Positions 21,880-34,109 of a DNA stretch of 44,059 nucleotides are shown piece after piece; position 1 is the stretch's first letter; each line of letters opens with the position of its first letter. The position numbers and the translations under genes are program-made. The notes beneath the pieces are model-generated. The model was not told where the DNA came from, searched no databases, and was given only the letters and a program-made list of their open reading frames with translations. The stretch is from Bacteroidales bacterium (GTDB lineage: Bacteria > Bacteroidota > Bacteroidia > Bacteroidales > ML635J-15), in contig JAFZLK010000037.1 of NCBI GenBank assembly GCA_017551515.1, forward strand, positions 1-44,059, written 5' to 3'.

Positions 21880-24800
21880 CAAGATTATATTTATATCGTT
21901 ATTATTCCTGCTTTTAGGAATAGCAAGCTATTCTCAGGAAATAATACTGAATCAGACATATACTGAAGTTGTAACTACATGCAACGCTACGCTATACGAT
22001 TCTGGCGGTCCCAATGGAGATTATTCCTCGAATGAGAGCTACACAATAACTTTCTGTGGTGTGGGGAATGCTCCTATAATTGTGGAAGTCATATCGTTAA
22101 GAACAGAAAGTACAACTTACGACTACATTAAATTGTTTAACGGCACAACAGCAACAGGATCTCCAATTGCTACTTTGGGCGGTTCATCTATGCCAGCACA
22201 GACTGAATATGAAGCGGATGGAAGTTGTGTTACAATTCTTTGGCATAGCGATGGTTCTGTACAGTATGCTGGTTTTGAACTTTCAATTCGTTGTGGTTTC
22301 CCTTGTCAGGACTATACTGTGAACATAACACCAGAAGCTCAGTATGATGAGACAGCACAAGCTTATCTTGGATGTTCGGGCGGTACGGTTTCTGCTCAGT
22401 TGAACTTTTTGCACAATAATGAAAACTATGAGCAGACAATAGATAATACAAGTTTCTCGTGGGTGGCAATTTCTGATGCTGGAACTCAGACTTTTGTGGG
22501 AATGGGCCTTAATGAACTATCAGAACCACTTGCTCCTGGTGCTTACTTTTTCACTCTTACAACAACAGATGCAAACAGGTGTCGTGTAATATCGAATACA
22601 GTTTCTGTATATATATCTGTGCCTCCAACTTTTACTGGAACAACGATAACTTCGGTAGTTTGTCCGGGTGAGGATGTTGAATTGATAGGCGTTGTGAATC
22701 CGCCAGACGAATGGCAGATGACTATACAGGAAGTAAACGAAGAGAGGACATGTTTCGATGATGACCATATAGATTCGGAGCAGACGAGTTGCTTTACATA
22801 TGCGGCATTCGCTCCAGGACAGACAATTACGTCAGTTAACGACATAGAGTCTATTGGTATGCGTATGGAACACTCGTACATGGGTGACCTTGATATAATA
22901 ATACAATGTCCTAGCGGTCAGCGTATGACCTTGTTTGAACAGTCCTGTGGTGGAACTTTCTTTGGTGAAGCAGTTGATACCCATACCATGGGAAGCAATT
23001 CATGTAGCGACGGCGACCAATATGTTGGTGTTGGATACGACTATTATTGGACGCAGACCGATAACAGAGGATTGATGTCGGCAAACTGCTCAAGTGTCAG
23101 TATTTTGCCAGCAGGAAACTATCAGCCTGTTGATGATTTCAGCAGTTTGGTTGGCTGTCCTATCAATGGCGAGTGGTGCGTTATATTCATTGACCATCTG
23201 CGTCAAGACGATGGTACACTTTTTCAGACGGAACTTCATTTCGCCGATTACCTTATACCCGCAGATGATAGCATCATTTCTTTCCAGAATACCTACGGAG
23301 ATGAAATGTGGTGGGAAGGTGAAGCCGTACAGACGGAAGGTAATGCTGCCAACAATATTGCAAATCCGACTGTGCCAGGACAAATGGGATACACATTTTA
23401 TGCAACCGATAATTTCGGTTGTACATACGATACTACAGTGTATGTTACAGTCCGCGACTTTACCGATCCATCTTGTTGTATAGAGCCAACACCTTCGATT
23501 TCCAGTATTCCGGATTTGATTTGCTCAAATAGAACCAATCTTTCTGTACGTAATATCCCTAACGGAAATACTGGAGAATGGACAGTCGTAGCATATCCTG
23601 AAGGCGATGACGTGAATAACTCGGCAACATTTACCAGTCCTAATTCGCCTAATACGCAGGTGGTTATAAATGGATGGGGAACTTATACTTTCCGTTGGAC
23701 TGAGTATTATATGGGACGTGACGATTGTACAAGTTTTACTGAGGTGACAACCACTTTCAGACAGCAGCCGACAAATAGTTTTGTATATACACCGATTCCT
23801 TGTTTTGGTGGCGAAACCGAAGTTACATATACAGGAAATATGGACGAGACAGCTGAATTTACATGGGAATTTGGCGGTGCATTTGTACAGTATGGCGCAA
23901 CATCGCTCGGTCCACATATCCTTACTTGGCCTGAGGCAGGAACTCATGCAATATCGTTGCGGGTAAACAATGATGGTTGTGTTACAGGCGATACTGTGGT
24001 ATCCATTCTCAATCCAGAACGATTGGTAATAGATTCAATATCTGTAGCAGACGATCCATGTTACCATAGCAATGGAGGTTCAGCTATTGTAACGCATCAT
24101 GGTGGTACCTTGCCAATCTCATATTCGTGGGCAGCTCCTGGTACAGAACTGCTGAATATCGGTGTTGGAAACTATTCTCTAATTATAACCGATGCTAATG
24201 GATGTACTGCTCAGGACGTGTTCAGAATTAATGAACCAGATGAATTGGTTATTATATCAATTGAGACAGAAGATCTTACCTGCTATGCATCGCACGACGG
24301 TTCAATCTCTGTAAGTGCTGGTGGTGGTTCTGGCGACCTGCATTATCTTTGGTCAGATGCTGGCGATGGGTCAGCAGACAGAATAAACGTGTCGGCAGGT
24401 GAATATTATCTTACTGTAAGTGATGACCATAATTGTATTAGCACGGCTTATATTGCGATTTCGCAACCAGAGCGTTTGGTTATGCAGATGACTACCGACT
24501 ATGCTGTATGTGAGGGCGAGCCGACACCTGTTCATGTGACAGCATTCGGCGGAACTGCCCCGTATCACTATATGTGGAATTCGGGTAACGGTGAGTTTGA
24601 AGCTGGTAACGAAATTTCGAGCCTGTTAACAACAACCACGCATTACACAGCCTATGTCCGTGATGCAAATGATTGTGTCAGCGATATGCACTCGATGACT
24701 GTTACAGTAAGTCCCGAAATGATTATCGACAGCATTATGTTGCGTCAGATAAAATGTCATGGACATTGCGATGGACGTGCTGAACTAGTAATGAGGGGCG

Positions 24801-26464
24801 GTCTTCCTCCTCTGCAATATACTTGGCCGTCGGATACATATATTTATGATGGAATTTGCAGCGGTTCATATACTTTGACCGTTACCGACCTTATCGGATG
24901 CTCTGTCATTGGTTCGTTTGTAATTACTCAGCCTGAAGATTTTGTCATTTCTACTTCGATGGATTCTGTGTCATGCTACGGTGCATCCGATGGTGAGGCT
25001 AGAATTTTTGTCGATGGAGCAACTCCGCCGTATACATATCTGTGGCCTAATGGAAACACTACCGATATTTTTACAACTTCGGCAGGATCTTACATTGTTA
25101 CAGTTCACGATAGTAACGGTTGCCGTCACACTGAGGAATTTAATATTCCAGAACCGGATCCGATGTCAGCTATTCCAATCAACAATGTAACTATTTGCAA
25201 TGGTCAGTCTGTTGTATTGACCACGCAGGTTACAGGCGGAACACCATATTATAATTATAGGTGGATGGGGCCCGATAGCGTTCAGTACAATGGCATTAGC
25301 TATGAAGTATCGCCAACGGTGGCTTCCACTTACTACCTGACAGTTTACGATTCGCATGGTTGTTCTGTAGAGCTTCAGCCGATATTAATAAAAATTAATC
25401 CTGATTTGCGCATCGCATCTGTAGTTACAAGTTTCGATACTATATGCCAAGGTGATGAGGCATTGATTTATGTCGAGGCAGATGGCGGTAACGGCGGTCC
25501 ATATACGCTTACGCTTCAGGACGGACGTGTTGTACCTTCTCCATTCACAGTAAGACCTGACTCTACGACAATGTTCTACATTACGCTTACCGACATGTGC
25601 GGAACACCATCGGTAACCGATTCTATTGAGATTTTCGTACATTCGTATCCAGACGAACTATTTACTTCAAGCAATGTGGAAGGTTGTGTGCCTCTGTCGG
25701 TTACATTTACGCCGTTGAATATAAACGGAACACAGTACTTGTGGACGTTTGGCGACAACGATTTCTCGGAGGAGGAAGATCCTACACATGTTTACAAGAA
25801 TCCGGGTGATTATGATGTAACAATGACCGTTTGGAGCGAATTTGGATGTAGGATTCAGAAGACTGTTCCTGATATGGTTCATGCATATCCGACACCGCGT
25901 GCATTGTTCGATGCCGAAGTGCAGTCGGTATCGGTTTTGTCACCCGAAGTGTTATTCAATAACAGGTCGATTGATGCAAACAGGTATTTCTGGTTCTTTG
26001 GCGATCAGGACAGCTCAACTTATGAAAGTCCACGACACATGTATCCGGAAATGGGTGAATACGAAGTCGTGCTTGTCGCAGAATCTGACCATCATTGTAA
26101 AGACACAACTTCAAGGGCGATAATCGTATATAGTCAGTTCTCGTTCTATGCACCAACATCTTTCACTCCTAATGGCGATGGTTTGAACGATTGCTTCAGG
26201 GTGTGCGGAAACGGAATATCGAAGAACAATTTCTTATTTACTGTTTATGATAGGTGGGGAGAATTGGTATTCAGGACGACTGAATATTTCCCGGCTGCTA
26301 GTTGTGATGCATGTTCCGAAGGCTCGTGGGATGGTACCGACTGGGGTAGCAAGAAAAAAGGTGATAAGGTTCTTGAAAACGGCATCTATTTCTGGTATTG
26401 CCAGTTCGAGGATATTTATGGAATACAGCATAAGGAACAAGGTCATGTAAATATGGTTAGGTAA
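21872..26464 (+). CDS. Giant T9SS type B surface protein with CUB, P-like, SprB and PKD domains
   Basis: A 1,530-residue secreted protein. Signal peptide 1-21. A CUB domain (about 35-140: DSGGPNGDYSSNESY, YDYIKLFNG). An Ig-like segment, then a proprotein-convertase P-like domain (about 285-465: MEHSYMGDLDIIIQCPSG). Next a PKD-like repeat near 640-710, four SprB-type repeats at about 720, 795, 952 and 1027 (each with CYxxxDG and YSWxxP/YLW), Ig-like modules near 875, 1101 and 1182, and two PKD domains near 1263 and 1338 (WTFGDNDFSEEEDPTH; WFFGDQDSSTYESPRH). The end FTPNGDGLNDCF (1431) to WDGTDWGSKKKG is the type B (gliding/CHU_C) sorting domain of T9SS. A surface adhesin or gliding-type cargo is likely. 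Confidence 0.92.
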   Translation: MNSKIIFISLLFLLLGIASYSQEIILNQTYTEVVTTCNATLYDSGGPNGDYSSNESYTITFCGVGNAPIIVEVISLRTESTTYDYIKLFNGTTATGSPIATLGGSSMPAQTEYEADGSCVTILWHSDGSVQYAGFELSIRCGFPCQDYTVNITPEAQYDETAQAYLGCSGGTVSAQLNFLHNNENYEQTIDNTSFSWVAISDAGTQTFVGMGLNELSEPLAPGAYFFTLTTTDANRCRVISNTVSVYISVPPTFTGTTITSVVCPGEDVELIGVVNPPDEWQMTIQEVNEERTCFDDDHIDSEQTSCFTYAAFAPGQTITSVNDIESIGMRMEHSYMGDLDIIIQCPSGQRMTLFEQSCGGTFFGEAVDTHTMGSNSCSDGDQYVGVGYDYYWTQTDNRGLMSANCSSVSILPAGNYQPVDDFSSLVGCPINGEWCVIFIDHLRQDDGTLFQTELHFADYLIPADDSIISFQNTYGDEMWWEGEAVQTEGNAANNIANPTVPGQMGYTFYATDNFGCTYDTTVYVTVRDFTDPSCCIEPTPSISSIPDLICSNRTNLSVRNIPNGNTGEWTVVAYPEGDDVNNSATFTSPNSPNTQVVINGWGTYTFRWTEYYMGRDDCTSFTEVTTTFRQQPTNSFVYTPIPCFGGETEVTYTGNMDETAEFTWEFGGAFVQYGATSLGPHILTWPEAGTHAISLRVNNDGCVTGDTVVSILNPERLVIDSISVADDPCYHSNGGSAIVTHHGGTLPISYSWAAPGTELLNIGVGNYSLIITDANGCTAQDVFRINEPDELVIISIETEDLTCYASHDGSISVSAGGGSGDLHYLWSDAGDGSADRINVSAGEYYLTVSDDHNCISTAYIAISQPERLVMQMTTDYAVCEGEPTPVHVTAFGGTAPYHYMWNSGNGEFEAGNEISSLLTTTTHYTAYVRDANDCVSDMHSMTVTVSPEMIIDSIMLRQIKCHGHCDGRAELVMRGGLPPLQYTWPSDTYIYDGICSGSYTLTVTDLIGCSVIGSFVITQPEDFVISTSMDSVSCYGASDGEARIFVDGATPPYTYLWPNGNTTDIFTTSAGSYIVTVHDSNGCRHTEEFNIPEPDPMSAIPINNVTICNGQSVVLTTQVTGGTPYYNYRWMGPDSVQYNGISYEVSPTVASTYYLTVYDSHGCSVELQPILIKINPDLRIASVVTSFDTICQGDEALIYVEADGGNGGPYTLTLQDGRVVPSPFTVRPDSTTMFYITLTDMCGTPSVTDSIEIFVHSYPDELFTSSNVEGCVPLSVTFTPLNINGTQYLWTFGDNDFSEEEDPTHVYKNPGDYDVTMTVWSEFGCRIQKTVPDMVHAYPTPRALFDAEVQSVSVLSPEVLFNNRSIDANRYFWFFGDQDSSTYESPRHMYPEMGEYEVVLVAESDHHCKDTTSRAIIVYSQFSFYAPTSFTPNGDGLNDCFRVCGNGISKNNFLFTVYDRWGELVFRTTEYFPAASCDACSEGSWDGTDWGSKKKGDKVLENGIYFWYCQFEDIYGIQHKEQGHVNMVR

Positions 26465-26481
26465 AAAATAATGTTCATGAT

Positions 26482-26510
26482 AAAAAGCCGCTTTCGAGCG
26501 GCTTTTTTTT
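26482..26510 (+). terminator. UUCG-loop terminator after the giant surface protein
   Basis: A perfect 11-bp stem (26482-26492 and 26497-26507) closes a TTCG tetraloop and is followed by T8. Confidence 0.9.
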
Positions 26511-26617
26511 GTGCGTGTAGAACCAATCTAAGATTGAATTTCAATCGTAAATTCCTTTGTTCTTGTCGGCAAAAATCGTAAATCTAAAATCGTAAGTCGT
26601 AAATCCAAAATTCCCCT

Positions 26618-26625
26618 TATCTTTG
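26618..26625 (+). promoter_or_regulatory. TATCTTTG -7 box for folE-fabD
   Basis: A perfect TAnnTTTG match 17 bp before ATG 26643. The preceding 26565-26605 contains three AATCGTAA-type short direct repeats of unknown meaning. Confidence 0.6.
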
Positions 26626-26642
26626 CGCAAAAATTTAAACTA

Positions 26643-27272
26643 ATGAATTATACGATTCTTGACCCTGAGGAACAGGGCTATGCAAAGGTTGAGAAGTTCA
26701 ACAAGGAGAAGACAGAACGCCTTGCTGCGCTTTACAGCGAGATTCTTGGCTTGATTGGCGAGGATGTCAACCGCGAAGGACTTCTGAAAACGCCCGAGAG
26801 GGTTGCCAAAGCTATGCAGTTCCTTACTCAGGGCTACGATATGGATGCCGAGGAAATCATCCGTTCGGCAATGTTCCGCGAGGATTACCGCCAGATGGTA
26901 ATTGTCAAGGATATTGAACTTTACAGCATGTGCGAGCATCACATGTTGCCGTTCTACGGAAAGGCGCACGTGGCTTACATTCCTAACCACTATATTACTG
27001 GCTTGAGCAAGATTGCCCGCGTTGTGGATGTTTTCTCGCGTAGGTTGCAGGTGCAGGAAAGGCTGACAACGCAAATAAAGGATTGCATTCAGAATACTCT
27101 CGACCCGTTGGGCGTGGCGGTTGTCATTGAGGCGCACCACATGTGCATGCAGATGCGTGGCGTGCAGAAGCAGAATTCAATAACTACGACATCTGATTTT
27201 ACTGGCGTATTCTTAAAGCAAGCCAAGACAAGACAGGAATTTTTAGCATTAATTGACAGAAATAGATTATAA
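26643..27272 (+). CDS. folE: GTP cyclohydrolase I
   Basis: A 209-residue FolE. It converts GTP to 7,8-dihydroneopterin triphosphate, the first step of folate biosynthesis. Evidence: [15 protein letters not shown] (about 44-59), [20 protein letters not shown] with zinc ligands Cys97 and His100, [23 protein letters not shown], and [12 protein letters not shown] with the third zinc ligand Cys168. Length is normal. Its stop TAA overlaps the ATG of fabD at 27272, so the two form an operon with translational coupling. Confidence 0.97.
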   Translation: MNYTILDPEEQGYAKVEKFNKEKTERLAALYSEILGLIGEDVNREGLLKTPERVAKAMQFLTQGYDMDAEEIIRSAMFREDYRQMVIVKDIELYSMCEHHMLPFYGKAHVAYIPNHYITGLSKIARVVDVFSRRLQVQERLTTQIKDCIQNTLDPLGVAVVIEAHHMCMQMRGVQKQNSITTTSDFTGVFLKQAKTRQEFLALIDRNRL

Positions 27273-28126
27273 TGAAAGCATTGGTTTTCCCGGGACAAGG
27301 TTCCCAGTTTTCGGGTATGGGCAAGGACTTGTACGATGCAAGTGCGAGTGCAAAGAAAATGTTTGAGCGTGCCGATGAGGTTCTTGGCTTTGGCTTGTCT
27401 GACATAATGTTCAATGGTACGGATGAGGATTTGAAGCAGACAAAGGTTACACAGCCCGCAGTTTTTCTTCATTCGGTAGTGATGTTCTACGAGAAGTTTG
27501 TCAACGAAAGTTTTGGTCTGGTTGCAGGACATTCGCTTGGCGAATTTTCGGCATTGGTTGCTGCGGGTGTGCTCAGTTTCGAGGATGCCTTGGTTTTGGT
27601 TTCGAAGCGAGCAATGGCAATGCAGAAGGCATGTGAGAAGCAGAAATCGACCATGGCGGCAGTTATTTGTCTCGACCGCGAAATAGTTGAGCGTATTTGT
27701 GCCGAAACCGATGGCATTGTTGTTCCTGCCAACTATAATAGTCCTGAGCAGATTGTGATTTCGGGCAGTGAGGAAGCCATAGATGCCGCTTGCGTGAAGA
27801 TGAAGGAAGCAGGAGCAAAGCGTGCATTGAAGTTGCAGGTTGGTGGAGCTTTCCATTCTCCGCTTATGGAGCCAGCACGCGAGGAACTTGCCGAGGCAAT
27901 TATGTCAACACGGTTCTGCGATGCCAAGGTTCCCATTTACCAGAATGTAGATGCTATGCCTCACCGTATTGCAAACGAAATCCGAGAAAACCTTGTAAAA
28001 CAACTTACAAGTGCCGTCCGCTGGAGCGATTCAGTAGTGAAAATGCACGAGGATGGAGCGGATGAATTTATTGAGGTTGGTCCTGGACAGGTGCTTACGG
28101 GATTGGTTGGAAAGATATTGAAGTAG
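27272..28126 (+). CDS. fabD: Malonyl-CoA:ACP transacylase
   Basis: A 284-residue FabD, which moves malonyl from CoA to acyl carrier protein for fatty-acid synthesis. VFPGQGSQFSGMGKDLY opens the protein, GHSLGEFSALVAAG carries nucleophile Ser88, SKRAMAMQKACE has the malonate-binding Arg, GGAFHSPLM has catalytic His195, and VGPGQVLTGLVGKI closes the protein. All catalytic residues are present. Its coupling to folE links no obvious pathway, but the pair is the whole transcription unit here. Confidence 0.97.
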   Translation: MKALVFPGQGSQFSGMGKDLYDASASAKKMFERADEVLGFGLSDIMFNGTDEDLKQTKVTQPAVFLHSVVMFYEKFVNESFGLVAGHSLGEFSALVAAGVLSFEDALVLVSKRAMAMQKACEKQKSTMAAVICLDREIVERICAETDGIVVPANYNSPEQIVISGSEEAIDAACVKMKEAGAKRALKLQVGGAFHSPLMEPAREELAEAIMSTRFCDAKVPIYQNVDAMPHRIANEIRENLVKQLTSAVRWSDSVVKMHEDGADEFIEVGPGQVLTGLVGKILK

Positions 28127-28153
28127 GAGAAAATTGAATAAGAATATAAAATG

Positions 28154-28182
28154 ACTGCAGGTGTAATGCTTGCAGTTTTTTT
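28154..28182 (+). terminator. Terminator after fabD
   Basis: Stem ACTGCA/TGCAGT (28154-28159 and 28171-28176, extendable by a G-T pair) followed by a run of seven T residues. Confidence 0.65.
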
Positions 28183-28193
28183 GTCACATATTT

Positions 28194-28224
28194 TTGCCAT
28201 TTTCATTCCTCTTTCTTACCTTTG
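28194..28224 (+). promoter_or_regulatory. Promoter of the T9SS type A protein gene (TTTTTG, 20 bp, TACCTTTG)
   Basis: TTG at 28194-28196 (within TTTTTG) and TACCTTTG at 28217-28224 are 20 bp apart: an excellent Bacteroidetes promoter, giving a leader of about 75 nt. Confidence 0.75.
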
Positions 28225-28303
28225 TAGGAAATTTTAGAATGCTATATATGTACCTTATGCATTGATAAAAAGTTGCGATTTTAATTCATTTAAATTCATA
28301 TAT

Positions 28304-28798
28304 ATGAACAGGAAATTTATTTTGTTTTTTGCTGTCGTATCGCTTGCGTGGATTTTGTGTCCGGTGGCGAATGCGCAGACAATTGAGCGTGTTTCGTTCC
28401 AGTCGGTGGCTGGCGGAAACGACAGATTCCAGCCTGTAGTGGGCGCACCATTCGGAGTGTCCGCAGGTGCTTCGGGAGGCTCGCTGACAATCACCTCGGA
28501 ATACGGCGAGGAAGTATTTCACGATGAAATGCCGCAGTCGGTTGAAGATGGGCGTGTTCCCATTGCCGAGGGCATTTCGCTGTATCCGAATCCGGCCGAC
28601 TATGTTGTGAACATTTTGGTTGACAATGCCGTAGAACTTGGTAGCGATGCCACAGTTGAGGTGTTCGATATGGGCGGACGGCTGATGCTTTCGCAGAGGG
28701 TAGGTGAGGGCGAAGTTTCGCTTGATGTGTCGGCACTGAAGGCAGGGACATATCTTATTAGAATAGGAAAGGCAACAGCGAAGATGGTGAAGAGGTAA
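28304..28798 (+). CDS. Small T9SS type A secreted protein
   Basis: I choose ATG 28304 (MNRKFILFFAVVSLAW, 164 aa), which gives a normal signal peptide ending NAQ. The middle is Gly/Ser/Val-rich with no catalytic motif. The last ~75 residues are a type A T9SS sorting domain: ISLYPNPADYVVNILVD, ATVEVFDMGGRLMLS, and VSALKAGTYLIRIGKATAKMVKR. Only about 70 residues lie between signal peptide and sorting domain, so it is mostly a delivery domain with a short cargo. The next gene, 126 bp on, is another surface protein that may share its transcript. Confidence 0.8.
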   Translation: MNRKFILFFAVVSLAWILCPVANAQTIERVSFQSVAGGNDRFQPVVGAPFGVSAGASGGSLTITSEYGEEVFHDEMPQSVEDGRVPIAEGISLYPNPADYVVNILVDNAVELGSDATVEVFDMGGRLMLSQRVGEGEVSLDVSALKAGTYLIRIGKATAKMVKR

Positions 28799-28866
28799 TG
28801 GACAATTAACAATGGATAATTGATAATGGACAATTTGTGTTGTGGTGTCGTTGCGGGCAACGACCT
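28799..28866. repeat. Intergenic ATGGACAATT-type repeats with a hairpin
   Basis: Immediately after the stop come three short near-repeats (ATGGACAATTAAC, ATGGATAATTG, ATGGACAATTTG). A hairpin GTCGTTGC/GCAACGAC follows (28847-28854 and 28857-28864), extended outward by imperfect pairing of TGTGG and CCACA. ATGGACAATT blocks of this type recur between Bacteroidetes genes. There is no T run, so this is unlikely to terminate transcription. Confidence 0.45.
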
Positions 28867-28924
28867 CCACAGAACAACACAAAACAATTTCAAACCAATT
28901 AGAAACAATTAAAAAATATTGAAT

Positions 28925-30448
28925 ATGAAGAAATTTTTCTTAATTATCATTGCGATGCTGCTCAGTGCAGCAACATTCGCACAAAGTGTGCCACAGACAG
29001 TAAACTTTTCGGCTACGGTTCGCGATGCAAACAACCAGTTACTGGCAGATAGACCTATAACCGTCCGCCTGACAATCTACGAGGGCGGCGAGGGCGGTAC
29101 GCCTGTCTATTGTGCTATGCACCAGACGACCACCAATGCTAACGGCTTCATGTCGTTCCAGCTAAACCGTGATGTCTTCGCCTACTGTAACGATATCACT
29201 AACATTCCGTTCGATGAAATTCCGTGGGGCAACGGCAACTATTGGATGTATGTTGAGTATCAGGCACTGATAGGCGAGCCTTTCGAGAGTCTCGGCTACT
29301 TGGAGATTACCAGCGGCTTCTATGCATTTGCTGCCGACCGTGCTTTGGTTGCACAGAAACTCGAAGGCTTCGACATTGACGTTACCAATGCCCAGGACGG
29401 CGACATCCTTGTGTACAATGGCACAACCCGCAAGTGGGAGGCAAGGAGACCTGAAAATATTGGAGGTGGAAGTTCGCAACAAGAAACTTATACTGAAGGC
29501 ACTTTCCGTTGGACAAGGCAAGGAACTCAGTCATCTGGATTTGACGAATTTGGACTCGTTAGCGGTAATGTCAACAGCGACCTTTATCTTAACATTAATG
29601 CAATGGAAGGAGCAAGGCTATATATATTGTCATCTTCAGATTATGCAATAACTGATATAAATACATTGAACATTAGACTTACATCAGAAACACAGGCAAC
29701 TGTTTATAATGGAGTTAATGTTGGATATGCTTCCCATTCATACGATGATGTGATAGCCACAGTTTACAATGGCAAGACTTATCTGATACATGTTACCAAT
29801 TCTGTTTCGCAGTCGGAAACTGCTGGTACACTTGTTACCATCACCGGCACCTACAAGATGTGGGGAAGCGGATCAACAGCCTCCACCTATTATAGCGAGC
29901 CAACAGGCTATACCAACGGTTACGGCTATGTTGACCTCGGCTTGCCGAGCGGAACAAGGTGGGCGACCTGCAATGTAGGCGCAAGCACACCTACAGCCTA
30001 CGGCAACTATTACGCATGGGGAGAAACCACCACCAAGAGCTCATATACCTCTGACAATTATACATATTCCGATAATCCGACCACACTTCCCTCCAATAGA
30101 GATGCCGCTACAGCCAACTGGGGTAGTGGCTGGCGTATGCCGACCTACGATGAACTGTACGAGTTGCAAAGTAACTGCACCGTAACTAGGACAACCCAGA
30201 GCGGAGTAAACGGACGCTTGTTCACCGGACCCAACGGCAACTCTATCTTCCTGCCTGCTGCTGGCTACCGCTTCGGCAGTGAGCTCGTCAATGCCGGTTC
30301 CAACGGCAGCTGCTGGTCGAGTTCGCTCTACACGGGCAATACGGGCAGCGCGCGGGGCCTCTACTTCACTTCGGCCGGTTGCTTCATGGACAGCAGCAAC
30401 CGCTACTATGGGTTTACCGTTCGTGCTGTTTGCGCGTCACAGAACTAA
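28925..30448 (+). CDS. Secreted surface protein with FISUMP-type C-terminal lectin-like domain
   Basis: I choose ATG 28925 (MKKFFLIIIAMLLSAATFAQ), a clean signal peptide; a TTG at 28919 is only an alternative. Residues 20-170 are a beta-sandwich found at the start of many Bacteroidetes surface proteins (VNFSATVRDANNQLLADRPITVRL). A linker with KWEARRP follows, then a beta domain to about 320. The C-terminus from about 325 (GYVDLGLPSGTRWATCNVGAST; YYAWGETTTKS; WRMPTYDELYEL; FLPAAGYR; WSSSL; VRAVC) is the FISUMP/DUF1566 C-type-lectin-like fold. The last ~60 codons are GC-rich, with most exposed positions encoded by NNC or NNT codons. This resembles the variable region of a diversity-generating retroelement target. 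No T9SS tail is seen, so the export route is uncertain. Confidence 0.85.
   Translation: MKKFFLIIIAMLLSAATFAQSVPQTVNFSATVRDANNQLLADRPITVRLTIYEGGEGGTPVYCAMHQTTTNANGFMSFQLNRDVFAYCNDITNIPFDEIPWGNGNYWMYVEYQALIGEPFESLGYLEITSGFYAFAADRALVAQKLEGFDIDVTNAQDGDILVYNGTTRKWEARRPENIGGGSSQQETYTEGTFRWTRQGTQSSGFDEFGLVSGNVNSDLYLNINAMEGARLYILSSSDYAITDINTLNIRLTSETQATVYNGVNVGYASHSYDDVIATVYNGKTYLIHVTNSVSQSETAGTLVTITGTYKMWGSGSTASTYYSEPTGYTNGYGYVDLGLPSGTRWATCNVGASTPTAYGNYYAWGETTTKSSYTSDNYTYSDNPTTLPSNRDAATANWGSGWRMPTYDELYELQSNCTVTRTTQSGVNGRLFTGPNGNSIFLPAAGYRFGSELVNAGSNGSCWSSSLYTGNTGSARGLYFTSAGCFMDSSNRYYGFTVRAVCASQN
30261..30435 (+). other. Candidate DGR variable region in the FISUMP domain
   Basis: From GGCTACCGC to the stop, codons at ligand-facing positions are TTC, AGT, GTC, AAT, AGC, TGC, TAC, GGC, ACT, GAC and similar. 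That is the product expected when adenines of AAC/AAT template codons are mutated. Framework codons (TGGTCGAGTTCG, CGT..GCTGTT) look invariant. A GC-rich stretch with a CTCTCCCC/GGGG-GGAG imperfect inverted repeat (30454-30462 and 30495-30505) follows the stop, as after other variable regions. No reverse transcriptase or template repeat is in the window. Confidence 0.4.
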
Positions 30449-30519
30449 TCTGTTCTCTCCCCGAAACGCGCAAAGGAGCGGGACCCTTGCCGTGCGGGGC
30501 GGAGAAAAATTTCATTAAC

Positions 30520-30599
30520 AAACGGAATGTTTGCGGTGTATTGTAGGGGTAGGTTTCAAACCTGCCCCTACAATTATACATCAGCAAAATATTCCGTTT
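30520..30599. repeat. 80-bp long palindrome with GGGGTAGG core
   Basis: A 15-bp stem (30540-30554 with 30560-30574, loop TTCAA) sits inside a larger imperfect inverted repeat whose ends are AAACGGAAT (30520-30528) and ATTCCGTTT (30591-30599). The GGGGTAGGTTTCAAACC core is a common dispersed intergenic repeat. The gap 30449-30807 otherwise holds the GC-rich post-VR stretch and the leader of the next gene. Confidence 0.6.
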
Positions 30600-30728
30600 C
30601 TTCTTGGCGGATTCCAGTCGCCTTGTTTGCTTTGTTTGGATTTTTTTTATTGTTAGGTTTACGTTCTCAATATTTCATAATTTATTTGTTATCACAATAA
30701 TTTTTTCTGCCATAAAAGAAAAAATATA

Positions 30729-30785
30729 TATCTTTGCAGAGCAATTTAGTTGGCGCAAGAAAATTGGCGCAAAAAAGTTGCTCTG
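30729..30785 (+). promoter_or_regulatory. Promoter and structured leader of the AAA ATPase gene
   Basis: TATCTTTG at 30729-30736 is a perfect -7 box. Directly after it, CAGAGCAA (30737-30744) pairs perfectly with TTGCTCTG (30778-30785), closing a loop that contains two copies of TTGGCGCAA (30750-30758 and 30764-30772). The hairpin ends 22 bp before the ATG, so it could control translation. Confidence 0.5.
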
Positions 30786-30807
30786 AAATATTATTATAAT
30801 AAACATT

Positions 30808-33988
<3,181 letters not shown>

Positions 33989-33992
33989 TCCG

Positions 33993-34076
33993 CTCCCTTT
34001 TTGTCATCTTGAACTTGTTTCAAGATCTGAAAAAGGGAGTGTTGATTAACAGATGCTGAAACGAGTTCAGCATGAC
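33993..34076. repeat. Dispersed palindromic repeat (HAELVSAS type)
   Basis: Two hairpins: CTCCCTTTTT/AAAAAGGGAG (33993-34002, 34030-34039) enclosing ATCTTGAA/TTCAAGAT (34006-34013, 34019-34026), then ATGCTGAA/TTCAGCAT (34053-34060, 34066-34073). Translated on the minus strand it gives the well-known false peptide HAELVSASV...ILKQVQDD, a mark of a repeat family common in many bacterial genomes. It fills the ligA to helicase gap. Confidence 0.75.
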
Positions 34077-34109
34077 TACTAAAAGAAACCGCAAGAATAT
34101 ATAAACAAC

